A stretch of DNA of 42,294 nt. It comes from Alphaproteobacteria bacterium UBA6038. GTDB taxonomy: Bacteria; Pseudomonadota; Alphaproteobacteria; Micropepsales; Micropepsaceae. A program made the translations under genes and the position numbers. Location: the NCBI GenBank assembly GCA_002429315.1, contig DIZC01000025.1, positions 72,218-114,511 on the forward strand, read 5' to 3'. Under the pieces are notes generated by a model. That model did not search any database and was not told the DNA's origin. It saw only the letters and a list, made by a program, of their open reading frames with translations. Below, one piece after another: positions 25,013 through 33,728 of this stretch (positions within the stretch are counted from its first letter, which is position 1; each line of letters opens with the position of its first letter).

Positions 25013-27139
25013 ATGCGATATCTGAAATTCGCCGGATTGGCGCTCGCCCTTATCGTTGCTTGCGGGATGGCGAGCATCATCGCTCTGGACCGCCTGGCGC
25101 AGCCAAATGCGCCCGATCCGGCCGTCTTTCTCGCGCGCGCGTCTAACTACCACGCCCGGATCGTGCGCGACAATTTTGGCGTTCCCCACATCTTCGGCAA
25201 GCGCGATGCCGATGTCGCGTTCGGCTTCGCCTTCGCGCATTGCGAGGAAGATTTCGCCACCATCCAGGATGTCGCGCTGGCAAGCCGGGGACAGCTGGCG
25301 GCGAGCGAAGGTTATCATGCGGCCGTCACCGATTACCTCGTGCATCTCTTCCGCGTCTGGGAGACCGTTAACGCGCGCTATGCCAAGGGTCTTCCCGCCG
25401 ATGTTCGCAGTGTGGTGGAGGCGTACGCCGACGGCATCAATTATTACGCCGCACTGCATCCCGAGTTGGTGAAACCGGGGCTGCTCCCGCTGACCGGCAA
25501 GGACGTGGTGGCGGGCTTCGTGTTCAAGACGCCGTTCTTCTACGGCCTCGATAATGTGCTCAAGAAACTCACAGCGCCGGCGGCGAACGGCAAGGCCGTT
25601 CCCGTCGGCTCCAACGGCGTCGCGGTCGGCCCGTCACGCTCGGCGGACGGCGCCACACGCCTGCTGGTGAATTCGCATCAGCCCTACGTCGGGCCGGTCG
25701 CCTGGTATGAAGCGGTGCTCGAAAGTGGCGAGGGCTGGCACGTGGCGGGCGGCTTCTTTCCCGGTACGCCGTTCATGCTGCATGGCCACAACGCGCACCT
25801 CGGCTGGGCCAACACCGTCAATGAGCCTCATTTGGCGGACGTCTATCGGCTGACGATCAATCCTCGCAACGATCATCAATACAGGCTGGACGGCAGATGG
25901 CGCGATTTCCGGATCGAAGATGCGGCCATTCGGATCAAGATCTTCGGTCCGCTGATGTGGACCGTGCACCGCGACGTGTTGTTTGCGGCGCAGGGGCCGG
26001 TCCTCAAGACCGATCACGGCGTCTTCGCCATCCGCTATGCCGGAATGAACGAAGTGCGCCAGGTGCTGCAATATTATCGTCTGAACAAGGCGCGTAATCT
26101 GGCGGAGTGGCGCGCGGCGATGGCGCTGCAGGCGTTGCCCAGCATCAACTACGTGTATGCCGACGAGAAGGGGAACATCGGCTACGTCTACAACGGCCAG
26201 TTTCCGGCGCGGAAGCCTGGCTTCGACTGGAAGCATGTCCTTCCGGGCGACCGCTCGGATCTGATCTGGCACCGCTATCTGCCGTTCGACAAGGTGCCGC
26301 AGATCTGGAATCCGAAATCCGGGTTCGTGTTCAACTCCAACAACACGCCGTTTCAGGCCACGGGAGCTTCCGACAACTTGAAGCCGGCGAGCTTCCCGGC
26401 CTGGATGGGCATCCAGACCAACATGACCAACCGCGCCTGGCGCGCCCTGGAAACCTTCGGTGCCGACCGCGCGATCGGCGCGGACGCCTTCCGCAGATAC
26501 AAATTCGATCTCGCCTACAGCCGCCGCTCCGAACTCGCCCGCGAAATCGCCGAGGTTGTCACGGTCGATCCCAAGGCGGATGGCGATCTCAAGGCGGCAC
26601 AGCAGATTCTTCGTGGCTGGGATTTCCGGACGGATCGCCGCAACCGCGGCGCTGCGCTGGCCGTGCTGATGGGCATGCGTGCGGCGCCCGCGGAGGAGGG
26701 CGGCCCGCCCGGGATGAAGCCTCTCGATGCGCTGAAGCAGGCGATCGCGCTGTTGAAAGCGCATTTTGGCCGGCTCGATCCGGAATGGGGCAGGGTCAAC
26801 CGCATCCGCCGCGGCAAGCTGGACCTCGCTATCGACGGCGGGCCGGACGTGTACCGCGCCGTCTACGGCAGGGAGCAGCCGGACGGCACGCTCAGCGCGC
26901 AAGGCGGCGACACGTTCATCATGTTCGTCACCTGGGACAAAGCCGGCAAGCTCTCATCGGAGAGCATCCATCAATTCGGGTCGGCGACGTTGGATTCGAG
27001 CTCGCGGCACTATGCCGACCAGACGCCGCTGTTCGTCGCGATGAAGACGAAACCGGTGCTATTCACCCGTGACATGCTGCGCGGACACATCGAGGCGGAC
27101 TACCGCCCCGGCGACCGCGAAAGCGCTTTGCGCCACTAA
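25013..27139 (+). CDS. Penicillin-acylase-family amidohydrolase (N-terminal nucleophile)
   Basis: A 708-aa exported pro-enzyme. An N-terminal hydrophobic signal (residues ~5-25) is followed by the alpha chain with RDNFGVPHIFGKRDADVAFGFAFAHCEEDF. The autocleavage site is VGSNGVAVG with nucleophile Ser200, and the beta chain contains LLVNSHQPYVGPVAWYEA and HGHNAHLGWANTVN. The family includes penicillin G acylase, cephalosporin acylase and acyl-homoserine-lactone acylases (PvdQ, AhlM), which hydrolyse amide bonds in the periplasm. The substrate is unknown; quorum-signal degradation or peptide/amide scavenging are candidates. GGGGAG lies upstream of the ATG. It converges on the aldehyde dehydrogenase gene with one base between stops. 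Confidence 0.92.
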   Translation: MRYLKFAGLALALIVACGMASIIALDRLAQPNAPDPAVFLARASNYHARIVRDNFGVPHIFGKRDADVAFGFAFAHCEEDFATIQDVALASRGQLAASEGYHAAVTDYLVHLFRVWETVNARYAKGLPADVRSVVEAYADGINYYAALHPELVKPGLLPLTGKDVVAGFVFKTPFFYGLDNVLKKLTAPAANGKAVPVGSNGVAVGPSRSADGATRLLVNSHQPYVGPVAWYEAVLESGEGWHVAGGFFPGTPFMLHGHNAHLGWANTVNEPHLADVYRLTINPRNDHQYRLDGRWRDFRIEDAAIRIKIFGPLMWTVHRDVLFAAQGPVLKTDHGVFAIRYAGMNEVRQVLQYYRLNKARNLAEWRAAMALQALPSINYVYADEKGNIGYVYNGQFPARKPGFDWKHVLPGDRSDLIWHRYLPFDKVPQIWNPKSGFVFNSNNTPFQATGASDNLKPASFPAWMGIQTNMTNRAWRALETFGADRAIGADAFRRYKFDLAYSRRSELAREIAEVVTVDPKADGDLKAAQQILRGWDFRTDRRNRGAALAVLMGMRAAPAEEGGPPGMKPLDALKQAIALLKAHFGRLDPEWGRVNRIRRGKLDLAIDGGPDVYRAVYGREQPDGTLSAQGGDTFIMFVTWDKAGKLSSESIHQFGSATLDSSSRHYADQTPLFVAMKTKPVLFTRDMLRGHIEADYRPGDRESALRH

Positions 27140-27140
27140 G

Positions 27141-28580
27141 CTATGGCAGCTTCACCATGATGTGGCGCGGAACGGTGTAATCCTCCAGAGCGTACATGCT
27201 GAGGTCCTTGCCGTAGCCGGATTGCTTCAGGCCGCCGTGCGGCATCTCGTTGGCCAGCATGAAATGACAATTGATCCAGGTGCAGCCATAACGCAGCCGC
27301 GCCGCGGCTTGCATGGCGCGGCCGATGTCTTTCGTCCACACCGACGAGGCCAGGCCGTAGTCGGAATCGTTGGCCCATTGTAAGGCCTGCTCCACGTCCG
27401 AGAAGCGGGTGACGGAGATGACCGGGCCGAACACTTCGCGCCGCACGATTTCATCCCCCTGTTCCGCGCCGGCAACGACGGTGGGCTGATAATAGAAGCC
27501 TGAACCCGCCGGCTGCATGCCGCCCGTCGCGATCTCAATATGCTTTGTGGCCTTCGCGCGTTCGACGAAACTGGAGACGCGCTCGCGCTGGCGCTCGGAA
27601 ATCAGCGGCCCGATTTCGTTTTCGGAATCGTCTTGTTGATTGAACTTCAGCGATCCGGCAGCGGAGGAGAGATCGGCGACCAGATTGTCGTACAGCTTCG
27701 GCCCGGCATAGACGCGGCAGGCCGCAGTGCAATCCTGTCCCGCGTTGTAGAAGCCAAATGTGCGCAACCCGCCGACCACCGACTCCAGATCGGCATCGTC
27801 GAACACGATCACCGGCGCCTTGCCGCCTAGCTCCAGATGGGTGCGCTTGAGGGTGGCTTGGGCAGCGGCGATCACCTTGCGACCCGTGCCGACATCGCCG
27901 GTGAGCGAGATCATCGCGACGGCGGAATGGTTGATGAGGCGCTGGCCCACCGTGGCGCCGCGGCCGGCAATGACGTTGGCCACACCCTCCGGCAGTATCT
28001 CGGCCAGGGTCCGCGCGAGCTTCAGCGCGGTGAGCGGCGTCTGCTCCGACGGCTTCAGCACGATGGTGTTGCCGGCCGCGAGCGCCGGCGCGACCTTCCA
28101 CGCCGCCATCATCAGCGGATAATTCCACGGCGCGATGGAGGCGACGACACCGATAGGATCGCGGCGGACCATCGAGGTGTGGCCGGGCAGGTATTCGCCG
28201 GCAAGCGGTCCATGCACGGTGCGGCAGGCGCCGGCGAAGAAGCGGAAGCAATCGACAATCGCCGGGATTTCGTCCGCCAGCACCAGATGCCGCGGCTTGC
28301 CGCAGTTGAGCGATTCGAGATCGGCGTAGCTTTCCGCATCGCGCTCGATGGCGTCGGCGATCTTCAGCAGCGCGGCACTGCGCTCGGCCGGCGTGGTGCG
28401 CGACCACGCATCAAAGGCGCGCGCAGCCGCCTCGACAGCAGTATCCACCTGGGCGTCGGAGCCTTCCGGCAGCTCGACAATCAGCTGCCCGTTCCGCGGA
28501 TTGACGATCCGCTCGGGCGCCCCTTGTCCCTGCTCAAATTTCCCGCCGATGAGAAGCTGCGTGTCCATTTCCATGTCCAT
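27141..28580 (-). CDS. Aldehyde dehydrogenase, gamma-aminobutyraldehyde/betaine-aldehyde type
   Basis: A 479-aa NAD(P)-dependent aldehyde dehydrogenase. Catalytic Glu250 in LELGGKAP and Cys284 in NAGQDCTAACR are 34 residues apart, as in the family. The cofactor loop APWNYPLMMAAWKVAPALAAGN is present. The C-terminal SMYALEDYTVPRHIMVK resembles PatD/YdcW 4-aminobutyraldehyde dehydrogenases (putrescine to GABA). The frame is open to 28646, but that extension is translated repeat; the ATG at 28580 with AAGG upstream is preferred. It is divergent from an amino-acid permease across 333 bases of palindromic repeats, which fits an amine-use role. Confidence 0.88.
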   Translation of the reverse strand: MDMEMDTQLLIGGKFEQGQGAPERIVNPRNGQLIVELPEGSDAQVDTAVEAAARAFDAWSRTTPAERSAALLKIADAIERDAESYADLESLNCGKPRHLVLADEIPAIVDCFRFFAGACRTVHGPLAGEYLPGHTSMVRRDPIGVVASIAPWNYPLMMAAWKVAPALAAGNTIVLKPSEQTPLTALKLARTLAEILPEGVANVIAGRGATVGQRLINHSAVAMISLTGDVGTGRKVIAAAQATLKRTHLELGGKAPVIVFDDADLESVVGGLRTFGFYNAGQDCTAACRVYAGPKLYDNLVADLSSAAGSLKFNQQDDSENEIGPLISERQRERVSSFVERAKATKHIEIATGGMQPAGSGFYYQPTVVAGAEQGDEIVRREVFGPVISVTRFSDVEQALQWANDSDYGLASSVWTKDIGRAMQAAARLRYGCTWINCHFMLANEMPHGGLKQSGYGKDLSMYALEDYTVPRHIMVKLP

Positions 28581-28913
28581 TATCGACCTTCTTCTTCTAC
28601 CTTCCCCTTGAGGGAGTGTCGAAAAATCTGGAGTGAAGCGGAACACCTTATCCTCCCTCGCTTGCGGGGGAGGTGCCGAGCGCAGCGAGGCGGAAGGGGC
28701 GCAATGTCCCCCTTCCGTCTCGCATTCCCCCGGATCAAGTCCGGGGTCATGCGAGCCACCTCCCCCGTAAACGGGGGAGGACGATTAGAACTCACCCCTT
28801 CACCGAATGTGCGTCACCGATGTTCGCAAATTCCGACCCTCCCTCAAGGGGAGGGTCGGATTGACGCGGCGACAAATGCCAGTCCAGAAATAGCGGAGCA
28901 AACGGGGCGGCGG
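28581..28913. repeat. Nested palindromic repeat region between divergent genes (copy B plus outer arms)
   Basis: This gap of 333 bases holds mainly repeats. Copy B of the three-hairpin element is at 28650-28782, with ATCCTCCC...GGGGGAGGAC ends, the middle GAGGCGGAAGGGG / CCCCCTTCCGTCTCG arms, and an extra inner hairpin CCCCGGA-tcaag-TCCGGGG. It is flanked by two half-palindromes in inverted orientation: CCTTCCCCTTGAGGGAGTGTCG-like at 28600-28621, and a perfect 12-bp-arm hairpin TCCGACCCTCCC-tcaag-GGGAGGGTCGGA at 28832-28860. Promoters of both flanking genes must lie within or between these hairpins; none is obvious. Confidence 0.8.
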
Positions 28914-30383
28914 ATGAACTCCACAGGCGACGAAGCCGACAGCGCCCAACTGGCCGCGTTGGGCTACACCGCAAAATTCGACCGCTCGATGAGCGTGTGG
29001 CAGAATTTCGCCCTCGGCTTCACCTACCTGTCGCCGGTGGTCGGGGTCTATTCGGTATTCGATCTGGGCCTCTCCACCGGTGGGCCGCCGATGTTCTGGT
29101 CGTACTTTCTGGCGGCGGCCGGCCAGTTCCTCGTCTGCCTCATCTTCGGCGAGGTGGTGTCGCAATTCCCGATCTCCGGCGGCCTCTATCCGTGGGCGCG
29201 GCGGCTGGTGGGCAAGCGCTGGGCGTGGATGGCGGGCTGGATCTACGGCTGGGCGCTGTTCGTCACCATCGCCGCCGTGGCCGTCGGCGCCGGGCCATTT
29301 CTTGCCACCTTGCTGGGCTTCACCGTCACGCCGGCCATCACCACGGCGGTAGCCTTAGCGCTGGTGGTCATTTCCACCCTGATCAATCTCGCCGGCACCA
29401 AGCTGCTTGCGCGCGTCGCCATGTTCGGATTCGTCTGTGAGATCGTTGGCGCGATTATCGTGGGTGGCTATCTGCTGCTGTTCCATCGCCATCAGCCGCT
29501 GTCCGTCGTGGTGAACACTTTTAATATCGGCGCGCCGGGTGCCTACTGGCCGTTCTTCTTCGCCGCTGCCGTCACCGGCCTCTTCACCTGCTACGGCTTT
29601 GAAGCCTGCGGCGACGTGGCCGAAGAAACACCGAACCCGGGCCTCTCCATCCCGCGCGCCATGCGCATGACGATCTATGTCGGCATGGCGGCGGCGGCGT
29701 TCGTGTGTCTGGCGCTCATCCTTGCGCAGCCCGATATTGCGGCGGTGATCGCCGGCAAGAACACAACGCCGGTCGAAACCGTGCTGCTGTCGGTGTTCGG
29801 ACCGACGGGCGAGAAGCTGGTGGTCGCGGTGGTGATGGTGTCCTTCATGTCCTGCATTCTGTCGCTGCAGGCCGCCACCAGCCGGCTGGTGTTCGCCTAT
29901 GCGCGCGATCGCATGATCGCCGGCAGCGCCTATCTCTCCGCCATTTCGCCGCACACGCACGTGCCGGTGCGCGCGCTGGTGCTGTCCGGAGTCATCGCGG
30001 GCGTGATCGTCTGCCTCGGCGATTTCTTCGCCAATGCTATCGCCACCATCGTCAACTCTGCCATCATCGGCATCTATGCGGCGTTCCAGATGATCGTCCT
30101 GGGCGCACTGGTGGCGCGCGCCCGCGGCTGGAAACCGGCCGGACAATTCCGGCTCGGCGCGTGGGCCTGGCCGGTGAATATCGTGGCCTTGGCATACGGC
30201 GTTGGCGCATTGATTGACATGCTGTGGCCGCGCACGCCGACCGCACCATGGTACTTGAACTATTCCATGGGGCTGACCTGGCTCGTGCTCATCGGTATCG
30301 GCGCACTCTACATGCTGCTCGCGCGTCCCTACGATGCCGGCACAGCACCCGCCGGCGATGCGTGGAAACTCGCGAAAACGTGA
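28914..30383 (+). CDS. APC-superfamily amino-acid/amine permease
   Basis: A 489-aa inner-membrane transporter with about 12 hydrophobic segments. The N-terminal cytoplasmic part ending LGYTAKFDRSMSVWQNFALGFTYLSP and the first-helix-loop VFDLGLSTGGPPMFW match the APC amino acid/choline (ACT) family. The conserved GEVVSQFPISGGLYPWARRL and TCYGFEACGDVAEETPNPGLSIPRAM are present. GABA permeases are among the closest functional types, consistent with the divergent aminobutyraldehyde dehydrogenase, but specificity is inferred. ACGGGGCGG precedes the ATG at 28914. A terminator follows. Confidence 0.9.
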   Translation: MNSTGDEADSAQLAALGYTAKFDRSMSVWQNFALGFTYLSPVVGVYSVFDLGLSTGGPPMFWSYFLAAAGQFLVCLIFGEVVSQFPISGGLYPWARRLVGKRWAWMAGWIYGWALFVTIAAVAVGAGPFLATLLGFTVTPAITTAVALALVVISTLINLAGTKLLARVAMFGFVCEIVGAIIVGGYLLLFHRHQPLSVVVNTFNIGAPGAYWPFFFAAAVTGLFTCYGFEACGDVAEETPNPGLSIPRAMRMTIYVGMAAAAFVCLALILAQPDIAAVIAGKNTTPVETVLLSVFGPTGEKLVVAVVMVSFMSCILSLQAATSRLVFAYARDRMIAGSAYLSAISPHTHVPVRALVLSGVIAGVIVCLGDFFANAIATIVNSAIIGIYAAFQMIVLGALVARARGWKPAGQFRLGAWAWPVNIVALAYGVGALIDMLWPRTPTAPWYLNYSMGLTWLVLIGIGALYMLLARPYDAGTAPAGDAWKLAKT

Positions 30384-30404
30384 GGCACGACTGATTTCCC
30401 AACA

Positions 30405-30438
30405 GAAAGGGCCGGAATGCTCCGGCCCTTTCTTCGTT
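30405..30438. terminator. Intrinsic terminator between convergent genes
   Basis: Stem GAAAGGGCCGGA / TCCGGCCCTTTC with an ATGC loop, then TTCGTT. It lies 21 bases after the permease stop and 25 before the stop of the convergent S53 gene, so it may act in both directions. Confidence 0.8.
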
Positions 30439-30457
30439 CAAGCAGACTGCGCGTGAG

Positions 30458-32149
30458 CTAATGCGGCACGACCGCCCGCTTTGCTGCGACGTTCAGCGTG
30501 CCCAAACCTGTCGTGAAGTCATAGTACGGCAGGGATGTGTAAAGGGCGTTCGCGCCGGTGAGCACGTCGTGCATACCGTCCACCATCCGTGTCGGGCCCG
30601 ACGGCGTGCCGGGTGCGGTGCCGAACGCCGGATAGTTCGCGTAGAGCCTCGGCCCGGCGAACCCGAGGGTGTTCCCGTACGAGCTCTGCAGCCGCGCCCA
30701 CACCCCGGCCGCCAGCGGGGACGACAGACTCGTGCCGCCGAAATAGTTCACCTGGCCGTTGATGTAGACGATGGCGCCCGTGTTGGGATCGGCATCCATC
30801 GACACGTCCGGAATCGCGCGGAACGTCGCCGGAACGCTCGGATTGTTGGTCGGGATGATCGGCGATTGCCAATAGGGCGAATACTCGAACTGGCTGATGC
30901 CGCCGCCGCCCGCATACCATGCAACTTCGCTGTTGTAGCTGGCGTCGGCATTGGTAATGAGCGTCGTGCCCCCGACGCCGATCACATACGGTGACGTTGC
31001 CGGGAAATTTACGAACGGCGCACCGGCCGGCACGCCGTTCGCCGCCGCGCCAACAGGGCAGAACGATCCCGTATCGCCGGTGGAAGAGAACATCGTCTGG
31101 CCTTGCGCGGCGGCTTCGAGGAACACCTGATCGTCGGCGACCATCGTCCCGTCGAGGAACGGAAAGAATTCGCAGATCCCGAACGATGCGTTGGCGACCT
31201 GAGCCAGATTGTCGCGCGCCCAATGATTGAACTCGAGCGCCGTGTCCTGATCGGTGAGCGAGGTCGTCGCGTAGATGTAGAGCGTCTTCACCGCCCCGGC
31301 CATGCCGGTCGTGTACTGCGTGTCGAGATCCCATTCGTCGAGACCGGCGCTATCCGGGCTCGCGAGTCCGACCCGCACCACGCTGACCGGCACCTGCGGA
31401 AGACCCATCGCCGACTCGAAGATGCGCAGATCCGGGATGACCTTGCTGACGTCGCCCTCCGCCATCACCGCGATCGACGTCTTCCACGCCTTGGTGACCT
31501 TCCCGACGTTATACGCCTTCCAGTAGGTCGGAGGATCATAGGAAAAGCGCAGGCAGGTCGGCTGCGAGATATCGCACTGGGTAATCGGCGTCGTTGCCCG
31601 GACGTTGTTGAGGCCGAGCACGGACAGAACGATGCCGCTCAACGCTTGCGGCACCTGTGCCGGGCTCGTGTTGACGAACACCGTCTTTCCCTTCTGCTTG
31701 AAGCTCGCAAGGTGCGTGTTAAAGGCTGTCTCAATCTGCGCCGTCGTTCCCGTCGCGCTGACGAAAAGCCTGTTGGGCTCGACCGAAATATTGCGCAACC
31801 CAGCGCCGCCGAGATAATTCTTGACGGCCTGCACCGAGGCGAGGTTCGGCGCATAGGTGGCATTGAACTGGGCGGGGGTGATGTGCGTGTTGTAGCTGGC
31901 CGAGCCGGGCGTGGCCTGCTGCCGCACGAGGTTTTCCAAATCTTGCCGGTTCTGCATTTGTAGCGCAACGGTAATGCGCAGCGTCTTCGCCGGATCGAGC
32001 GCGCTCAGGGACGTCGCCTTCGCAAGCACAATGGCTTGCGTATGCGTGTTAGCCCAAACGGTTGAAGCATCGGAAGAATTGGCAGACATAAGGCAAAGCG
32101 ACACCATCGCGGCGCCTGCTAGGAGGCGCCCCCTGTAATGAACAGTCAT
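30458..32149 (-). CDS. S53 family serine-carboxyl peptidase (second copy)
   Basis: Secreted 563-aa pro-enzyme. Signal peptide (to about residue 29), pro-domain with the characteristic SASYNTHITPAQFNATYAP, then the catalytic domain. The active site is Glu272 and Asp276 in DEWDLDTQY, and Ser474 in GGTSLSSP; SSTGDTGSF is the oxyanion-Asp region. It is shorter than the S53 enzyme at 8799 and diverged in most positions (an EWDLD rather than EASLD centre), so the two are not a recent duplication. GAGGGAA lies 4 bases before the ATG. Likely an acid-active extracellular protease. Confidence 0.92.
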   Translation of the reverse strand: MTVHYRGRLLAGAAMVSLCLMSANSSDASTVWANTHTQAIVLAKATSLSALDPAKTLRITVALQMQNRQDLENLVRQQATPGSASYNTHITPAQFNATYAPNLASVQAVKNYLGGAGLRNISVEPNRLFVSATGTTAQIETAFNTHLASFKQKGKTVFVNTSPAQVPQALSGIVLSVLGLNNVRATTPITQCDISQPTCLRFSYDPPTYWKAYNVGKVTKAWKTSIAVMAEGDVSKVIPDLRIFESAMGLPQVPVSVVRVGLASPDSAGLDEWDLDTQYTTGMAGAVKTLYIYATTSLTDQDTALEFNHWARDNLAQVANASFGICEFFPFLDGTMVADDQVFLEAAAQGQTMFSSTGDTGSFCPVGAAANGVPAGAPFVNFPATSPYVIGVGGTTLITNADASYNSEVAWYAGGGGISQFEYSPYWQSPIIPTNNPSVPATFRAIPDVSMDADPNTGAIVYINGQVNYFGGTSLSSPLAAGVWARLQSSYGNTLGFAGPRLYANYPAFGTAPGTPSGPTRMVDGMHDVLTGANALYTSLPYYDFTTGLGTLNVAAKRAVVPH

Positions 32150-32333
32150 GTAAGTTCCCTCTCGAAGATCGGGGCCAACAACGGCACCGGCCCCAAATTG
32201 GTTCCCGGCAGAAGCAAATTTTTATTCAAATTCCGGAGGCTTTCCCGGAGCGCCCCGCCAGGAAATCCGCAAAGCCATTCCTGACGGGGGTGTCAGTTAC
32301 GCCTGGCCCTGGCTTCTGGTAAGGCATCCGCCC

Positions 32334-33134
32334 ATGTCCATCGCGCACGCAACCCGCCCCGTCCTGAGCAAGGTGCCCGCGGTCACCCTGGGCTTCTGGA
32401 TCGTCAAGATCGCCGCCACCACCCTGGGGGAAACCGGCGGCGACACCGTCAGCATGACGATGAACCTGGGCTATCTGATCGGCACGGCGATCTTCCTCAC
32501 CGCGCTGGTGGTGCTGGTGGCGGTGCAGATTTCCGCCAGGCGGTTTCACCCGTTCCTCTACTGGGCGACCATCATCGCCTCGACCACCGCCGGCACCACC
32601 ATGGCCGATTTCGCCGACCGGTCCCTCGGCATCGGCTATGCTGGCGGGTCGACCGTCCTGCTTGCCTGCGTGCTCGCCTGCCTCGCAGTGTGGTACTGGT
32701 CGCAAGGCACGGTTTCGGTTGAGACGGTGAACACGCCCAAAGTCGAGGCGTTCTACTGGGCCACCATTACATTCTCGCAAACGCTTGGCACGGCGCTGGG
32801 CGACTGGGTGGCGGCCGGTCCAGACGAAAATCCGCCCGGCATGGGGTTGGGCTATGAAATCGGCGCGCTGGTGTTCGGCGGCGCGCTGGCAATCGTGGCG
32901 GCACTCTATTTCTGGACCCGCATTTCGCACGTGCTGCTGTTCTGGGCGGCCTTCATCCTCACCCGGCCGCTGGGCGCCACCGTCGGCGACCTGCTCGACA
33001 AACCGGTTAGCCATGGCGGCCTCGCGCTCAGCCGACCGCTCGCGAGCGCGGTGCTCGCAGCGTTCATCGTGGCCTGCATCCTGATTCTGCCGCAGCGCCC
33101 CGGGACCCACCCGGGACAGCCGGACACGGCCTGA
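32334..33134 (+). CDS. Multi-spanning membrane protein with four internal repeats (COG4705-like)
   Basis: A 266-aa polytopic protein of an uncharacterised conserved membrane family. Four units of similar design recur: FWIVKIAATTLGETGGD, YWATIIASTTAGTTMAD, YWATITFSQTLGTALGD and FWAAFILTRPLGATVGD. Each puts an aromatic-Trp start before a Thr-Leu-Gly...Gly-Asp end inside a helix. Buried Asp residues at equivalent places suggest ion or proton handling, but no function is established. It is divergent from the S53 gene with 184 bases between. Confidence 0.8.
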   Translation: MSIAHATRPVLSKVPAVTLGFWIVKIAATTLGETGGDTVSMTMNLGYLIGTAIFLTALVVLVAVQISARRFHPFLYWATIIASTTAGTTMADFADRSLGIGYAGGSTVLLACVLACLAVWYWSQGTVSVETVNTPKVEAFYWATITFSQTLGTALGDWVAAGPDENPPGMGLGYEIGALVFGGALAIVAALYFWTRISHVLLFWAAFILTRPLGATVGDLLDKPVSHGGLALSRPLASAVLAAFIVACILILPQRPGTHPGQPDTA

Positions 33135-33218
33135 GCCGCTCGCGATCTGCCGTTTTCAAGCGCTGCGATTCTGTGCCAGATTTCCGCCGTCGCCGCGTCG
33201 GCCCAACGGAGGAATTTC

Positions 33219-33728
33219 ATGAAGGTTTCCAAACGCGTTTTCTATCTTGGCGCCGGACTGGCGGCCCTGGCGCTGGTTGCCGTCCCGGCAATCGCGAGCC
33301 ATGGCAAGGCCGGCCTGTGGAGCGTCACCGTCACCATGAACATGCCCGGCATGCCCGACCTGTCGACGCTGCCGCCGCAAGCACAGGCGGCCATGCGTGC
33401 ACATGGGATGACGATGAACGGCCGTTCGATGACCGTCCAGCACTGCATGACGCAGGCCGAAGTGGACGCGATCAAGCCACCGCCGATGCGCGGCGCGCAG
33501 GACTGCAAGATGTCGAACCTCAAGGCGGGCGGCCAGTCGTTCAGCGCGGATCTTGTCTGCTCCGGCGAAATGAATGCCACGGGGCATTTCGAGATCAACT
33601 ATGATTCGGCGGAGCACTACACCGGCAAGAGCAGCATCGCCGGAACCCAGAACGGGCATCCGATCAACAGCACCACCACGATGGAAGGCCGTTGGGTCTC
33701 CGCCGATTGCAAGGGAGAGACCCATTGA
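33219..33728 (+). CDS. Exported DUF3617 protein
   Basis: A 169-aa protein with a signal peptide (VFYLGAGLAALALVAVPAIA) and the DUF3617 pattern: GLWSVTVTMNMPGMP, a central QHCMTQAEVD Cys, QDCKMSNLKAGG, LVCSGEMNATGHFEI, and a final Cys in ADCKGE. Four conserved cysteines probably form two disulfides in the periplasm. The family is common in alphaproteobacteria and sphingomonads without a known role. GGAGGA lies upstream. Its stop codon directly abuts the TTG start of the sirtuin gene. Confidence 0.88.
   Translation: MKVSKRVFYLGAGLAALALVAVPAIASHGKAGLWSVTVTMNMPGMPDLSTLPPQAQAAMRAHGMTMNGRSMTVQHCMTQAEVDAIKPPPMRGAQDCKMSNLKAGGQSFSADLVCSGEMNATGHFEINYDSAEHYTGKSSIAGTQNGHPINSTTTMEGRWVSADCKGETH

Noticed and set aside
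27837..28913. N-terminal extension of the permease frame (359 codons)
   Set aside because: Antisense to the aldehyde dehydrogenase, then translated repeat; the conserved permease N-terminus begins at 28914.
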